Positions 42,014 to 51,278 of a stretch of DNA of 64,000 nt are shown here, one piece after another. The DNA lies in the NCBI GenBank assembly GCA_965220055.1, contig CBDCPE010000004.1, forward strand, positions 2,852,001 through 2,916,000, given 5' to 3'. Under the pieces are notes generated by a model. The model made no database searches. It saw only the letters and a program-made list of their open reading frames with translations, and was not told the origin of the DNA. This DNA comes from Bin87 sp965220055 (lineage in GTDB: Bacteria > Chloroflexota > Dehalococcoidia > Lucifugimonadales > UBA3495). How positions within the stretch are numbered: position 1 is the first letter of the stretch; every line of letters starts with the position of its first letter. Made by a program: the position numbers and the translations under genes.

Positions 42014-42542
42014 TTGGTACCTCCGGCAAGGGTTCGGAGAAGGCGACGGTTTGGGTTTCGTCGGTGCGGGCATTGGCCGCGGCCACGGCCTTGTCGACGG
42101 CATCGACCGGGTCATCGGCGATTATGTAATTCTCTCCGACGGGCAGACCATCACCGCGAACCGTCAGCGGCCAACTGCTCAGGGACACCACGGGTATGCC
42201 GTAGCTGAGGGCGTAGGCGATTTCCGACAGGGTGCCGAAGGCGCCGCCCACGGCGATCACCGCCTGCCCGGTGCTGACCACAGCCACGTTTCGGGCGTAG
42301 CCCATATTGGTGGCCACCGGAATGTCCACGTACTCGTTGGCGGTGTGGGGCGAGCCTCCGGGAAGGATCCCGATGGTGGTGCCGTTCTCGGATTTCGCCC
42401 CCTTGCACACGGCTTCCATCACGCCGGTCAGTCCGCCGCACACCAGGGTTATGCCTCGGAGAGCCAGTTCCTTTCCGACCCCCTCGGCCAGCGCGTACAC
42501 GTGGGGAGGCGGGTCGTAGTTGCCGATTACTGCGATGATCAT
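42006..42542 (-). CDS. TIGR00725/LOG-like Rossmann-fold protein
   Basis: 178 residues of the SLOG/'possible lysine decarboxylase' superfamily. It has IIAVIGNYDPPP at the N-terminus, then CGGLTGVMEAVCKGAKSENG and the nucleotide-binding VAVGGAFGTLSEIAYAL (GGxGTxxE type). Relatives include cytokinin-activating LOG phosphoribohydrolases, but this TIGR00725 branch has no confirmed activity. The C-terminal 8 bases overlap enolase, so the two are co-translated. Confidence 0.8.
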   Translation of the reverse strand: MIIAVIGNYDPPPHVYALAEGVGKELALRGITLVCGGLTGVMEAVCKGAKSENGTTIGILPGGSPHTANEYVDIPVATNMGYARNVAVVSTGQAVIAVGGAFGTLSEIAYALSYGIPVVSLSSWPLTVRGDGLPVGENYIIADDPVDAVDKAVAAANARTDETQTVAFSEPLPEVPNG

Positions 42543-42574
42543 GGAGACGATACCTCCGATTGCGACGTGGAATC

Positions 42575-42602
42575 GCAGGGGCGATTGATCAATCGCCCCT
42601 GC
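42575..42602. repeat. Dispersed palindrome, family A, copy 4 (perfect 28-bp palindrome)
   Basis: GCAGGGGCGATTGA then TCAATCGCCCCTGC is fully self-complementary. It lies between the end of the nuo operon and the LOG-like gene, both minus strand, so it may separate the two transcripts. Confidence 0.8.
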
Positions 42603-42630
42603 ATGTTGGTCAATTTACAGTTTTCTTGCT

Positions 42631-44187
42631 TTATCCCAACGGCACGATCGCCGCACTGGCAGCATCGATCAGACCCAGCAGCGGCGCCGGGTAGATTCCC
42701 AGCCAAACGACCACCAGCAATCCCGCGCCCATGGTAGCCGTCAGCAGCAGTGACGGACGAGGCAGCGGTACAACCGGGGGGTGCTCGTGGACGCCATGTG
42801 CGTGGGCGTCCGCGTGGCCCTGGACGGGTTCATACCCCGCTTCATCGTGGCCAGGATTGGGTGCAGGCTCAATGTACATCTGACGGAGCACCTGCAGGTA
42901 GTAGTACAGGGAGATGAGGCTGCTGAAAATTGCGACGCCGGCCAGCCATAGGAAACCGCCGTCGGCCACGGCAGCAAAGAGGTAGAACTTGGCGGTGAAC
43001 CCGGCGAAGATGGGCAATCCGGCCAGCGAGAACAGGCCGATGGCGATGGCTGCCGCCACGAAGGGCTGACGGTCGGCCAAACCGGCAAGATCCGCGATGT
43101 TGTCCTGGCCGGTGCGGTTATAGTAGGCGGTGATGCCGGCGAACACCAACAGGTTAGTCACGGCGTATACGACCAGATAGAACACCACCGACTTGGCAGC
43201 CAGGGCGAAGTCGCTGCCCAAAACCGTCACTCCGGCCAACGCGTAACCCACGTGCCCAATACTGCTGTAAGCCATGAGCCGCTTCAGGTTGCGTTGTGCC
43301 AGGGCCACCAGGTTGCCCAGCAGCATCGTTAGCGCCGCCAGCACGGCGATGACCAGCTGCCACTCATCCCAGCGGTCAGCGGCCGGAACGATCGCCTCGG
43401 CGAAAAGCCGGAGCGTCAGCGCAAATGCGGCCGCCTTGGAGCCGATGGCCAGGTAGGCGGTCACCGGCAGGGGCGCGCCCTCGTAGGCATCGGGAGCCCA
43501 CATGTGGAACGGCACGATCGAGAGTTTGAACCCCAAGCCCACCACCAGCAAAGCCACGCCGACCCACAGGACCGGACTCACCGTGCCCGGCGACGCCAAC
43601 TCCTGGGCGATGCCGGCGAAGAACGTGGTACCCAGGGCAGCGTAGATGTTGCTCAGGCCGTAGAGCATGATGGCCGAGGACAGCGCGCCGATGATGATGT
43701 ACTTGATGCCCGCCTCGTTGGAACGCGCCTCGCGCAATCCGTACGCCACCATGACGTAGAGGCTGAAAGACAGCAGTTCCAGGGCGATATAGGCGGTGAG
43801 CAATTCCCGGGACATGGCCATCAGGTTCATGCCGAGGATGGAGAACAGGAGCAGACCATAAAACTCGCCGCGATACTCCAGGCGATCTCGCCCGTACTCA
43901 ACTGACAAAGCGATGATGCCGACGCCAATGGCCAGGAAGAATATCTTGAAGAACAAGCCGAAACTGTCGACGACGATCAGTCCCCCGTACAGCTCAACGG
44001 AACCAGACGGGCGCATGAGAATGGCGATAACCATTACGGCCACGAGGCTGACCACGGACAGGCCGGCTAACCATTCTTTGTTGCGCTCCGGGAGGAACAG
44101 GTCGACCGTGAAAACCAGGAACGCCAGCGCGGTGAGGGCGAACTCGGGCGCCAGCAGGTGCAGATTGGCGGTATAGTCGATGGACAT
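42631..44187 (-). CDS. nuoN: NADH-quinone oxidoreductase subunit N
   Basis: 518 residues with about 14 membrane helices, an antiporter-like proton-pumping subunit of complex I. The conserved lysine/glutamate helices include YIIIGALSSAIMLYGLS, LVVGLGFKLSIVPFHMWAPD and NLKRLMAYSSIGHVGYALAG. A histidine-rich insertion (HADAHAHGVHEH) lies in the last loop near residue 460. It is the last gene of the operon, 13 bases after nuoM. Confidence 0.95.
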   Translation of the reverse strand: MSIDYTANLHLLAPEFALTALAFLVFTVDLFLPERNKEWLAGLSVVSLVAVMVIAILMRPSGSVELYGGLIVVDSFGLFFKIFFLAIGVGIIALSVEYGRDRLEYRGEFYGLLLFSILGMNLMAMSRELLTAYIALELLSFSLYVMVAYGLREARSNEAGIKYIIIGALSSAIMLYGLSNIYAALGTTFFAGIAQELASPGTVSPVLWVGVALLVVGLGFKLSIVPFHMWAPDAYEGAPLPVTAYLAIGSKAAAFALTLRLFAEAIVPAADRWDEWQLVIAVLAALTMLLGNLVALAQRNLKRLMAYSSIGHVGYALAGVTVLGSDFALAAKSVVFYLVVYAVTNLLVFAGITAYYNRTGQDNIADLAGLADRQPFVAAAIAIGLFSLAGLPIFAGFTAKFYLFAAVADGGFLWLAGVAIFSSLISLYYYLQVLRQMYIEPAPNPGHDEAGYEPVQGHADAHAHGVHEHPPVVPLPRPSLLLTATMGAGLLVVVWLGIYPAPLLGLIDAASAAIVPLG

Positions 44188-44199
44188 TCGGATAACCGC

Positions 44200-45720
44200 C
44201 TAAAACACGGCCAGGGTGCTTTCCACGCCGGTGTTGATGACGCGCAGCAGCGGGGCCGGCCAGACGCCCACGGCAATCAGGATGAGAACGAAGGCCGCGC
44301 CCACGCCCTTTTCCACCGGGCTGGCGTCAGTCAAATGGTCCCACTGCGGGTCGCCCTCGCCGAAGAAGGAACGCGCGAGCAGCCGAAGGATGTAGACGGC
44401 CGTGATGGCCGCGCCGATGACGCCGAGTACGGCCAGAGGCAGGTAGGTACGGAACGCTCCGGTGAACACCATGAACTCGGCGATGAATCCGCTCAACCCG
44501 GGCAGGCCGAGGGAGGCGAGACCGGCGATGGCGAAGAAGAAGGTAGTCGTGCCCATGCGCTTGATAAGGCCGTTGAGGATCATGCTGTCACGGATGTGGG
44601 CCCGCTCGTAAATGGCGCCCACCATGGCGAACATCAGGGCCGTCATTATGCCGTGGGAGAACATCTGCAGCACTGCGCCGGCCAAACCCACGGGGTGCAG
44701 CGTGGCGATGCCCATGAGCACGTAGCCCATGTGGCTGACGCTGGAATAGCCGATAACGTATTTGAGGTCGTTCTGGGACAGCGCGGAGATCGCACCGTAG
44801 ATGACGTTCACCGTGCCGAGGCCGATGAGCACCGGCATCCACACCTCCGCGCCCTGGGGGGTGAGAAGCATGCCCACCTGGATGATGCCGAAGGCCCCCA
44901 GCTTCATCAGCACGCCGGCGTGCAGCATGCTGACCCCGGTCGGCGCCGCGACATGTCCGTCGGGCGACCAGGTGTGGAACGGCCAAAGGCCCGCGAGCAC
45001 GCCGAACCCCAGCGCGAAGAAGGGGAACACCCACATCTGCGTGAGGCGGGAGACCGCACCGTCCTGCTGGAGCGCGGCCAGCTTGTCGATGTTGAAAGTG
45101 GGATCGCCCGCCTGCGAGGATGCGACATACAGGGCCAGAATACCTACCCAAATCAGAACGCTGCCGGCCACGAGCATCAGCATCAGCTTCATCGCGCCGT
45201 ATTCCTTGGTGCGCAAGAAGGTGCCGAAGTCGGTGCTGCTGCCCCACACCCCAATCAGCAGGTACATCGGCAGCACGGCCAGCTCGTAGAAGAAGAACAG
45301 GAAGAACAGGTCCCTGACGACGAACACACCGAACACGCCCGAGCCCAACGCCAGCAACAGCACAAAAAAATCGCGGGTCCGGCGAGTGATTGTCTGGCTG
45401 ATAAGCACCGCGCCCAAGAGCACGATGCCGTTGAGCAGCACGAGGGGAGCGCCGATGCCGTTGAGCCCCAGGCTCAGGTTGATGTTAACCGGCTGCCCGA
45501 TCCATGCGTACTCCCGCACCATCTGGACACCGCCGGCCCCGTAGTCGTAGCGCAGGAATACGATGACCGAAAGGACAAAACATACCAGCGCCACGAAAAT
45601 TGCGAACTGCCAGGCGTCCCGTGGCCGGTCCTTGGGCAAAAACATAGCCAAAGCCGCGCCAGCAAGGGGAACCAGCACAAGCAACAGCAGAGATACCTGG
45701 TCGAAATTGCCCATGGTCAC
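44200..45720 (-). CDS. nuoM: NADH-quinone oxidoreductase subunit M
   Basis: 506 residues, antiporter-like membrane subunit. Diagnostic helices include LFFLFFFYELAVLPMYLLIG with the conserved glutamate, then WPFHTWSPDGHVAAPTGVSM and DLKYVIGYSSVSHMGYVLMG. The start may be the first or third codon (ATG at 45720 or 45714). It lies 19 bases after nuoL. Confidence 0.96.
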   Translation of the reverse strand: MTMGNFDQVSLLLLVLVPLAGAALAMFLPKDRPRDAWQFAIFVALVCFVLSVIVFLRYDYGAGGVQMVREYAWIGQPVNINLSLGLNGIGAPLVLLNGIVLLGAVLISQTITRRTRDFFVLLLALGSGVFGVFVVRDLFFLFFFYELAVLPMYLLIGVWGSSTDFGTFLRTKEYGAMKLMLMLVAGSVLIWVGILALYVASSQAGDPTFNIDKLAALQQDGAVSRLTQMWVFPFFALGFGVLAGLWPFHTWSPDGHVAAPTGVSMLHAGVLMKLGAFGIIQVGMLLTPQGAEVWMPVLIGLGTVNVIYGAISALSQNDLKYVIGYSSVSHMGYVLMGIATLHPVGLAGAVLQMFSHGIMTALMFAMVGAIYERAHIRDSMILNGLIKRMGTTTFFFAIAGLASLGLPGLSGFIAEFMVFTGAFRTYLPLAVLGVIGAAITAVYILRLLARSFFGEGDPQWDHLTDASPVEKGVGAAFVLILIAVGVWPAPLLRVINTGVESTLAVF

Positions 45721-45739
45721 AGTCAGTCGGCGCCGGCGG

Positions 45740-47677
45740 TTACACCGAGCGGAGCCACCAGAAAATCGCCAGGCCGATCACGCCCAGCGCCACTGCCAGG
45801 GCGTACGAATAGACGTGGCCCGTGACGTGCAACCGCAGCACGACACCGACTCTTCGAACGACGTCCGCCGGGCCGTTCACCGCGACGTCGTTGACCACGG
45901 TGCGATCAAAGAACGCTAACGCCGCGGACACAGTCAGCACGACTCGATCGATGGCCCATTGGTACGCTTCGTCGACGTAATACCGGCGCTCGACAACTCG
46001 CAACATCGCGGCGAAACGCGCCCGCCAAGGTTCATGGGAAACTGCTCTACGCACGTAGATCAGCCACGCCAGCACGAATGCGCCGACCGCCAGGATTATC
46101 GACAGCAATCCCAGCACATAGTTGAAGTGGAACCCTTCCGCGTGGCCGTAGTACACAAACCCGCCGAAACCCTCGAAGTCACCCGGCCAGTTGAAGGCGA
46201 TCCAGCCAAACCCCACGGCCAGCACCGCTAGCACGGACATGACGCCCGTCATCAAGACCGGCGACTCATGAGCGTGGTGGCTGTCCTCGCCCTCGGGTCC
46301 GAAGAACACCACGAACATGGCGCGGGCCATGTACAGTGCGCTCAGGAACGCGGTGAGCATCGTCAGGACGATGAATATGACGGGCAGGTTGTGCTCGACT
46401 GCGACCAGGATTTCGTCTTTGCTCCAGAAACCCGCTAGGATCGGAATTCCGCCCAGGGACAGCGCGCCAATGGAAAATACGACCGCCGTGACCGGCATCG
46501 CCCGGCGCAGGCCGCCGACGCGGCGAATGTCCACGTCGCCGTGGGCTCCCACACCGTGCATCACGCTGCCCGCGCCGAGGAACAGCAGGGCCTTGGCGAA
46601 CCCGTGGGCCATCAGGTGGAACACCGCCGCCGTCCAGCCGAACGCACCCAGCGACAGCATCATCAGTCCCAGGTGGGAGACGGTGGAATACGCCAGGATC
46701 CGCTTCAAGTCGGTGGATACCAACGCGATGGTGGCGGCGCCCAAGGCAGTGACCGACCCGACGATCGCCACGATCATCATCGCTTCCGGAGACGCGGCGA
46801 AGATGGGATAGGCGCGGGCCACCAGGTAGACACCGGCAATCACCATGGTCGCGGCATGAATGAGCGCGCTGACCGGCGTTGGGCCCTCCATGGCGTCGGG
46901 CAGCCATACGTGGAAGGGGAACTGAGCGGACTTCCCCATGGCTCCCAGCAGCAGCAGAATGGCGGCCGCGGTGGTGACACTGCTGCCGAGTTCGCCGGAC
47001 GCGGCGGCCGCAAAAGCATCCGACATGCTGAAGCTGCCCACGTTGACCCACAGCAGCAGGATGCCCACCAGCAAACCGACGTCACCGATTCGCGTTACCA
47101 CGAAAGCCTTTTTAGCGGCTTCGCGCGGACCGGGATTTTCGAACCAGAAACCGATGAGCAGATAGGAGCACAGGCCCACCAGTTCCCAGGCGATGTAGAG
47201 CAGCAGGAAGTTGTCGGCCAGCGCCAGGGTCAGCATTGCCGCCACGAACAGGGCCTGCCAGGCAAAGTACCAGCCGAAGCGCGGATCGCCCTTCATGTAC
47301 TCCAGCGAATAAAGCTGCACGCCGAGGGCGACGAACGTAACCAGTCCGAGCAGCACGATCGTCAGCGGATCGATGATGATGCCCCAATTCAGGTGAATGG
47401 CCTGGTCAACGGTGGCGGCAACGCCGGGTAATCCCGCCTGGAACCACGAAGTGGCGAAATGGCAGGTCAAGGCCCCGGTGATACCACTGACTTCGCACGC
47501 CGGGTCATCGGGAGTGGCTCCCAGGAAACTCACGGTCGTCAGCGCCCAAACGACGAAACCTCCGCCGATGGCCAAAATCGCCAGCGGGGCGCCTCGCAAC
47601 GGCAGCCAACGCTGGAACAGTATGATCAGCGGGCAGGCGGCGAAGGAGAAGACTGGGATCAGGAATGCTAGCGGCAT
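45740..47677 (-). CDS. nuoL: NADH-quinone oxidoreductase subunit L
   Basis: 645 residues, the largest antiporter-like subunit. Marks are FLLLYIAWELVGLCSYLLIG, SAQFPFHVWLPDAMEGPTPV with the conserved lysine/aspartate region, and DLKRILAYSTVSHLGLMMLS. The long C-terminal lateral helix region is present. It begins one base after the nuoK stop. Confidence 0.96.
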   Translation of the reverse strand: MPLAFLIPVFSFAACPLIILFQRWLPLRGAPLAILAIGGGFVVWALTTVSFLGATPDDPACEVSGITGALTCHFATSWFQAGLPGVAATVDQAIHLNWGIIIDPLTIVLLGLVTFVALGVQLYSLEYMKGDPRFGWYFAWQALFVAAMLTLALADNFLLLYIAWELVGLCSYLLIGFWFENPGPREAAKKAFVVTRIGDVGLLVGILLLWVNVGSFSMSDAFAAAASGELGSSVTTAAAILLLLGAMGKSAQFPFHVWLPDAMEGPTPVSALIHAATMVIAGVYLVARAYPIFAASPEAMMIVAIVGSVTALGAATIALVSTDLKRILAYSTVSHLGLMMLSLGAFGWTAAVFHLMAHGFAKALLFLGAGSVMHGVGAHGDVDIRRVGGLRRAMPVTAVVFSIGALSLGGIPILAGFWSKDEILVAVEHNLPVIFIVLTMLTAFLSALYMARAMFVVFFGPEGEDSHHAHESPVLMTGVMSVLAVLAVGFGWIAFNWPGDFEGFGGFVYYGHAEGFHFNYVLGLLSIILAVGAFVLAWLIYVRRAVSHEPWRARFAAMLRVVERRYYVDEAYQWAIDRVVLTVSAALAFFDRTVVNDVAVNGPADVVRRVGVVLRLHVTGHVYSYALAVALGVIGLAIFWWLRSV

Positions 47678-47678
47678 A

Positions 47679-47999
47679 TCACCACTTGAGCAGATTTATT
47701 TCGTCCACGTTGACGGTTCCACGGTTGCGATACATCCGCAGGATGATCGCGAAGGCCAATCCGACTTCCGCCGCAGCCACCGTGATTACGAAGATCGCGA
47801 TGATCTGGCCGTCAAATGCGGCGAAACGGCCCGTTCCGTTCAGGTATGAGGCGGCCGCAATCAGGTTGATATTGACGGCGTTCAGCATCAGCTCGATGGA
47901 CAACACAATGAGCACCGCGCTCCTACGAGCGAGGACTCCATAGAAACCAATGCCGAACAGGGCGGCGCCCAGGAGCTGAAAGTACAGGAGGGGCACCAT
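47679..47999 (-). CDS. nuoK: NADH-quinone oxidoreductase subunit K
   Basis: 106 residues with three membrane helices. The membrane glutamates of NuoK are visible in VLSIELMLNAVNINL and in VITVAAAEVGLAFAI. It starts seven bases after nuoJ. Confidence 0.95.
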   Translation of the reverse strand: MVPLLYFQLLGAALFGIGFYGVLARRSAVLIVLSIELMLNAVNINLIAAASYLNGTGRFAAFDGQIIAIFVITVAAAEVGLAFAIILRMYRNRGTVNVDEINLLKW

Positions 48000-48006
48000 C
48001 GTGCGG

Positions 48007-48525
48007 CTAACCCTCGCCTTCCATGGACGTGTCGCTCTGCGCCACGACGTTCTGCGTTCGGGCGATGATTATGGCTCCGATGAGGGCCACCAACAACACT
48101 AGGGAAGCGATCTCGAAGGGCAACGCCCACTTGGTGAACAGCGCCGCTCCCAACTCCTTGAATTCGGGCGCTTGAGGCTCTGCCACCACGTCGGGCGCCA
48201 GCCAGAATGCTGCGCCCAGAATCACCGCAAGTACGATCGCGGTTATCAGACCTAGGGGCCATTGCCTGTTGTCCGTGATGCGCGGGTATTCGGAGGATCG
48301 GGTGAGCATCACGGCAAAAAGAACGACGATGGTGACGGCACCACCGTATATGAGCACCTGCACCAAGGCCAGGAACTCGGCGAACAGCAGCAGGTAGGCT
48401 CCCGCCGCTCCCAGAAGCGAAAGCAACAAGAACAGGGCCGCGTGCACGACGTTTCGTGTCGCTACCACCCCTACGGCCCCGCCAAGGGTGAAAATTGCGA
48501 CGATCACGAACAGGGCAAGCGCCAC
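48007..48525 (-). CDS. nuoJ: NADH-quinone oxidoreductase subunit J
   Basis: 172 residues with five membrane helices. The pi-bulge helix AEFLALVQVLIYGGAVTIVV is diagnostic. It starts with GTG at 48525. The 159 bases upstream are non-coding, the only sizeable gap in the operon, and show no clear promoter. Confidence 0.93.
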   Translation of the reverse strand: MALALFVIVAIFTLGGAVGVVATRNVVHAALFLLLSLLGAAGAYLLLFAEFLALVQVLIYGGAVTIVVLFAVMLTRSSEYPRITDNRQWPLGLITAIVLAVILGAAFWLAPDVVAEPQAPEFKELGAALFTKWALPFEIASLVLLVALIGAIIIARTQNVVAQSDTSMEGEG

Positions 48526-48684
48526 GGGTCTATAGGTTCCGGCGTGCCGGGTCCCTCAGTGGGATCCCCGGTACGGTGTCAAAGTACGAGCCGCCCCGTT
48601 GGCGGCTCCGGTGGTGAGGGTGTGGTTCCAATGTCGGCATTTCTGAATAGGCTACCCGGCCTTCGTTTGTTTGTCGGCCAACAC

Positions 48685-48990
48685 CTAAATTGATTTGAGC
48701 AGCGTACAGGTCGCGCATTCGCAGTCGGCTTTATGCTTGCGCACCGGTTCCGATACCGCCTGCGCACGACCACGCGCCTTGCCTGAGGCTCCGGTCTGGC
48801 CCCGCTTCTTGCCCTTTCCGATTTTCCCGGCTTTAGCGGCCTTACCAGCGATCTTGCCAACCAGCCCACCGACCTTGTCGGACACCGAGTCATCCCGACC
48901 CGATTTCCGCTTCTCCGCGCACTCGACGCACGTGCAGTACTGCGGGTGACGCGAAGATAAGTTTCGGAAAGTTTCGTCTTCTCTTGGCAC
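48685..48990 (-). CDS. Small basic hypothetical protein with two CxxC-type clusters, inside the nuo operon
   Basis: 101 residues. An N-terminal HPQYCTCVEC and a C-terminal CECATC give five to six cysteines that could bind a metal. The middle is lysine/glycine-rich (GKIAGKAAKAGKIGKGKKRG), suggesting nucleic-acid or membrane-surface binding. No family is recognised. It starts 13 bases after nuoI, in the same direction, so it is co-transcribed. Confidence 0.6.
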   Translation of the reverse strand: MPREDETFRNLSSRHPQYCTCVECAEKRKSGRDDSVSDKVGGLVGKIAGKAAKAGKIGKGKKRGQTGASGKARGRAQAVSEPVRKHKADCECATCTLLKSI

Positions 48991-49003
48991 GGTAAACCTC
49001 GAA

Positions 49004-49534
49004 TCAGCCTGCAGTTTCAGGTTCGGCTGCTGCCTTGGCCGCGTCGGCTTTTTGCTTGGCGAGTACCGTCGGCGGGATCCAGGCCGTCTCGTCCTGGTAT
49101 TTCTTGCCGATGTGCAATAACACGGGAAGGTCGACCCGGTCCCCGTTGCGCGCGTAGGTACTCATCTCGTGCTCGTGGCTCATGACGATTGCGTCAAAAT
49201 TACAGTACTCGACGCAGATGCCGCACAATATACAACGGTTCAAATTGATTTCAAAGTAATCGACGATCTTGCGGCGGTTGCTCTCGCTCTCCGCGTGCTT
49301 GGGGTTGTCCATCATGCTGGCGGACATGCACTGCGTCGGACAGTTGCGGATACAAACCATGCAGCCGGTGCAGTAAGGTTCGTTGATCTCGCCGTCCCAG
49401 GTAAGCGCCGGGAACCCCATGAAACGCGGCCGCACGGGGGTTGCCTCATTAGGATATTGCTGCGTCACCGGTTTGCGAAACCCGGAGACCGTCGAGGCGA
49501 GGGTGAGCATCATCCCTTTCAGGCTTCCCAGCAT
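49004..49534 (-). CDS. nuoI: NADH-quinone oxidoreductase subunit I
   Basis: 176 residues. Two ferredoxin-type [4Fe-4S] motifs, CTGCMVCIRNCPTQC and CILCGICVEYC, bind clusters N6a and N6b that pass electrons to NuoB. The C-terminal extension is alanine-rich. It starts two bases after the Uma2-like gene. Confidence 0.95.
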   Translation of the reverse strand: MLGSLKGMMLTLASTVSGFRKPVTQQYPNEATPVRPRFMGFPALTWDGEINEPYCTGCMVCIRNCPTQCMSASMMDNPKHAESESNRRKIVDYFEINLNRCILCGICVEYCNFDAIVMSHEHEMSTYARNGDRVDLPVLLHIGKKYQDETAWIPPTVLAKQKADAAKAAAEPETAG

Positions 49535-49536
49535 AG

Positions 49537-50121
49537 TTATCGTTCTCCGGCCGGCGGCGTCTTGCGATCCAACACGGCGAATATATCCGCAACGGCGCAG
49601 GAGAAACCGGGTATTTCGGGTTCACCGGTCATCACGTCGTCGGAACCGAAAACCACGTCGGCCGCGCCAGGCCGGCGAATCGTTACGGCCCTCGGGTCCG
49701 GATCGACGATCCACATGGCGGCGGCGCCGTTGGCGAAGTACTCTCGGGCCTTAAGCGCCAACTCAGACGGTGTGTTGCTGGGTGACACAACCTCGATTGC
49801 CACGTCCGGCGCGAACCGCGGCCAGCCTCCGGCGTCCTCGTCGTACTCTGCCATCTGCTCCCAGCGAGTTACGTGCACGTCGGGAAAACGCAGTGTATGC
49901 CCACCCATGGCGAAGCCAGTGGTGACGCCAACATCCAACGGCAAACCTGCGTTGGATACGTGCAACCTGAGTAGCAAATAAATTTCTCCGGTCATTCTGC
50001 CGTGTGGTGGCGCCCCGTCCATGTCAACCAACTCTCCGTCCACGAGTTCATAGCGATGGCCGGAATCTTCCGGCATCGCCCAGAACTCCTCTACGGTAAT
50101 TTTTCGGACGTCGATGGTCAT
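49537..50121 (-). CDS. Uma2 family (DUF820) restriction-endonuclease-fold protein, inserted in the nuo operon
   Basis: 194 residues of the PD-(D/E)xK nuclease fold. Marks are the N-terminal YELVDGELVDM, the RFPDV strand and the PDVAIEVVSPSNTPSELALK core with the acidic and lysine residues. Uma2 genes are abundant in cyanobacteria and Chloroflexota, spread by transposition or duplication, and their function is unclear. It separates nuoH from nuoI and starts 47 bases after the nuoH stop. Confidence 0.85.
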   Translation of the reverse strand: MTIDVRKITVEEFWAMPEDSGHRYELVDGELVDMDGAPPHGRMTGEIYLLLRLHVSNAGLPLDVGVTTGFAMGGHTLRFPDVHVTRWEQMAEYDEDAGGWPRFAPDVAIEVVSPSNTPSELALKAREYFANGAAAMWIVDPDPRAVTIRRPGAADVVFGSDDVMTGEPEIPGFSCAVADIFAVLDRKTPPAGER

Positions 50122-50168
50122 GGCTGGAGCGCCTCAGGGACTGATCAATATGATAACAGTATCCGCCA

Positions 50169-51278
50169 CTAGGTGCGTGCCGCGGCGGCACGCCGGCGGT
50201 CGGCCAGCTGTCGTTGTACCTCGGCCACCCGGCGAGCCGGGCCGGTCATGCGCCGGTATATGATCCACCCCGCGACCGCAAGACCGGCCATCGAAAGGAT
50301 GGTCAGGCTCCACCACGGCAGGCCGTAGAACCGGTACACGGCGGCGATGATCACGGTGTAGAAGGACAGCGGCACCATCACCTTCCAGGCGAAAGCCATC
50401 AGTTGGTCGATGCGCAGACGCGGGAAGGTTCCCCTGACCCAGAACACCACCAACACTACGGCGTACGACTTCAACAGGAACCACACCACATCGGGAAGGG
50501 CGGGACCACCCCAGCCTCCGAGAAACAGCAGGGTCGTCAGCGCCGCGATGGCAAAGGTGTTGATGTACTCGGCTAGGAAAAATACCGACCAGTGGGCGCC
50601 GCTGTATTCGACGAACGGACCTCCGACCACCTCGCTCTCTGCGTGGTAGATGTCGAAGGGAGTGCGTCCCACCTCAGCCAGACCGGCGACGAAGAAAACA
50701 ACAAACCCGAGGGGCAGCACCACGAGGTAGGGATAGGAGGATTGCTGCGCAACAATTTCCCGCATGTCGAGCGACTGGGCCAGAATTGCGACGGCAGCGG
50801 CAACTAATACCACGGGGATCTCGTACGATATCAATTGCGCTGCCGACCGCAACCCGCCCATGATGCCGTATTTATTTGCCGACCCCCAGCCGGCGAGCAC
50901 AAGGCCAAGTATCCCAATGACGGCGAAAGCGATGATGTAAAAAAGCCCCAGCGGCAGGTTCCGGACCACCACGGTGTCGCCGCCCGGTATGGTTACCCAA
51001 ATGACGAACGCGGATACTACCACTATCACCGGGGCGATCCAGAATATGGCCTTTTCCGAATCGTTGGGGATGATGTCTTCTTTGATGATGAGTTTCACCG
51101 CGTCGGCAATCGGCTGCATGAGCCCGAACAGGCCGGTCCGCGTCGGCCCGTAGCGCAGTTGCAGCCGGCCCAGAGCCTTGCGCTCCAGCCAAGTCAACGA
51201 CAGAACAATGACCGACAGCACGCCAAACATCACCGCCAGGCCCAATGCGCTCCAGGCCAAATCAATGAGAAAACTCAC
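50169..51278 (-). CDS. nuoH: NADH-quinone oxidoreductase subunit H
   Basis: 369 residues with eight membrane helices, forming part of the quinone chamber. Marks are RLQLRYGPTRTGLFGLMQPI (RxGP quinone loop), EVGRTPFDIYHAESEVVGG and RGTFPRLRIDQLMAFAWK. The start overlaps the nuoD stop by four bases. The C-terminal tail is longer and arginine-rich. Confidence 0.95.
   Translation of the reverse strand: MSFLIDLAWSALGLAVMFGVLSVIVLSLTWLERKALGRLQLRYGPTRTGLFGLMQPIADAVKLIIKEDIIPNDSEKAIFWIAPVIVVVSAFVIWVTIPGGDTVVVRNLPLGLFYIIAFAVIGILGLVLAGWGSANKYGIMGGLRSAAQLISYEIPVVLVAAAVAILAQSLDMREIVAQQSSYPYLVVLPLGFVVFFVAGLAEVGRTPFDIYHAESEVVGGPFVEYSGAHWSVFFLAEYINTFAIAALTTLLFLGGWGGPALPDVVWFLLKSYAVVLVVFWVRGTFPRLRIDQLMAFAWKVMVPLSFYTVIIAAVYRFYGLPWWSLTILSMAGLAVAGWIIYRRMTGPARRVAEVQRQLADRRRAAAART

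Noticed and set aside
44158..45825. 555-codon plus-strand open frame opposite nuoM
   Set aside because: It is antisense to a clear NuoM gene. Its histidine/glutamine-rich content is the usual shadow of GC-rich membrane-protein codons.
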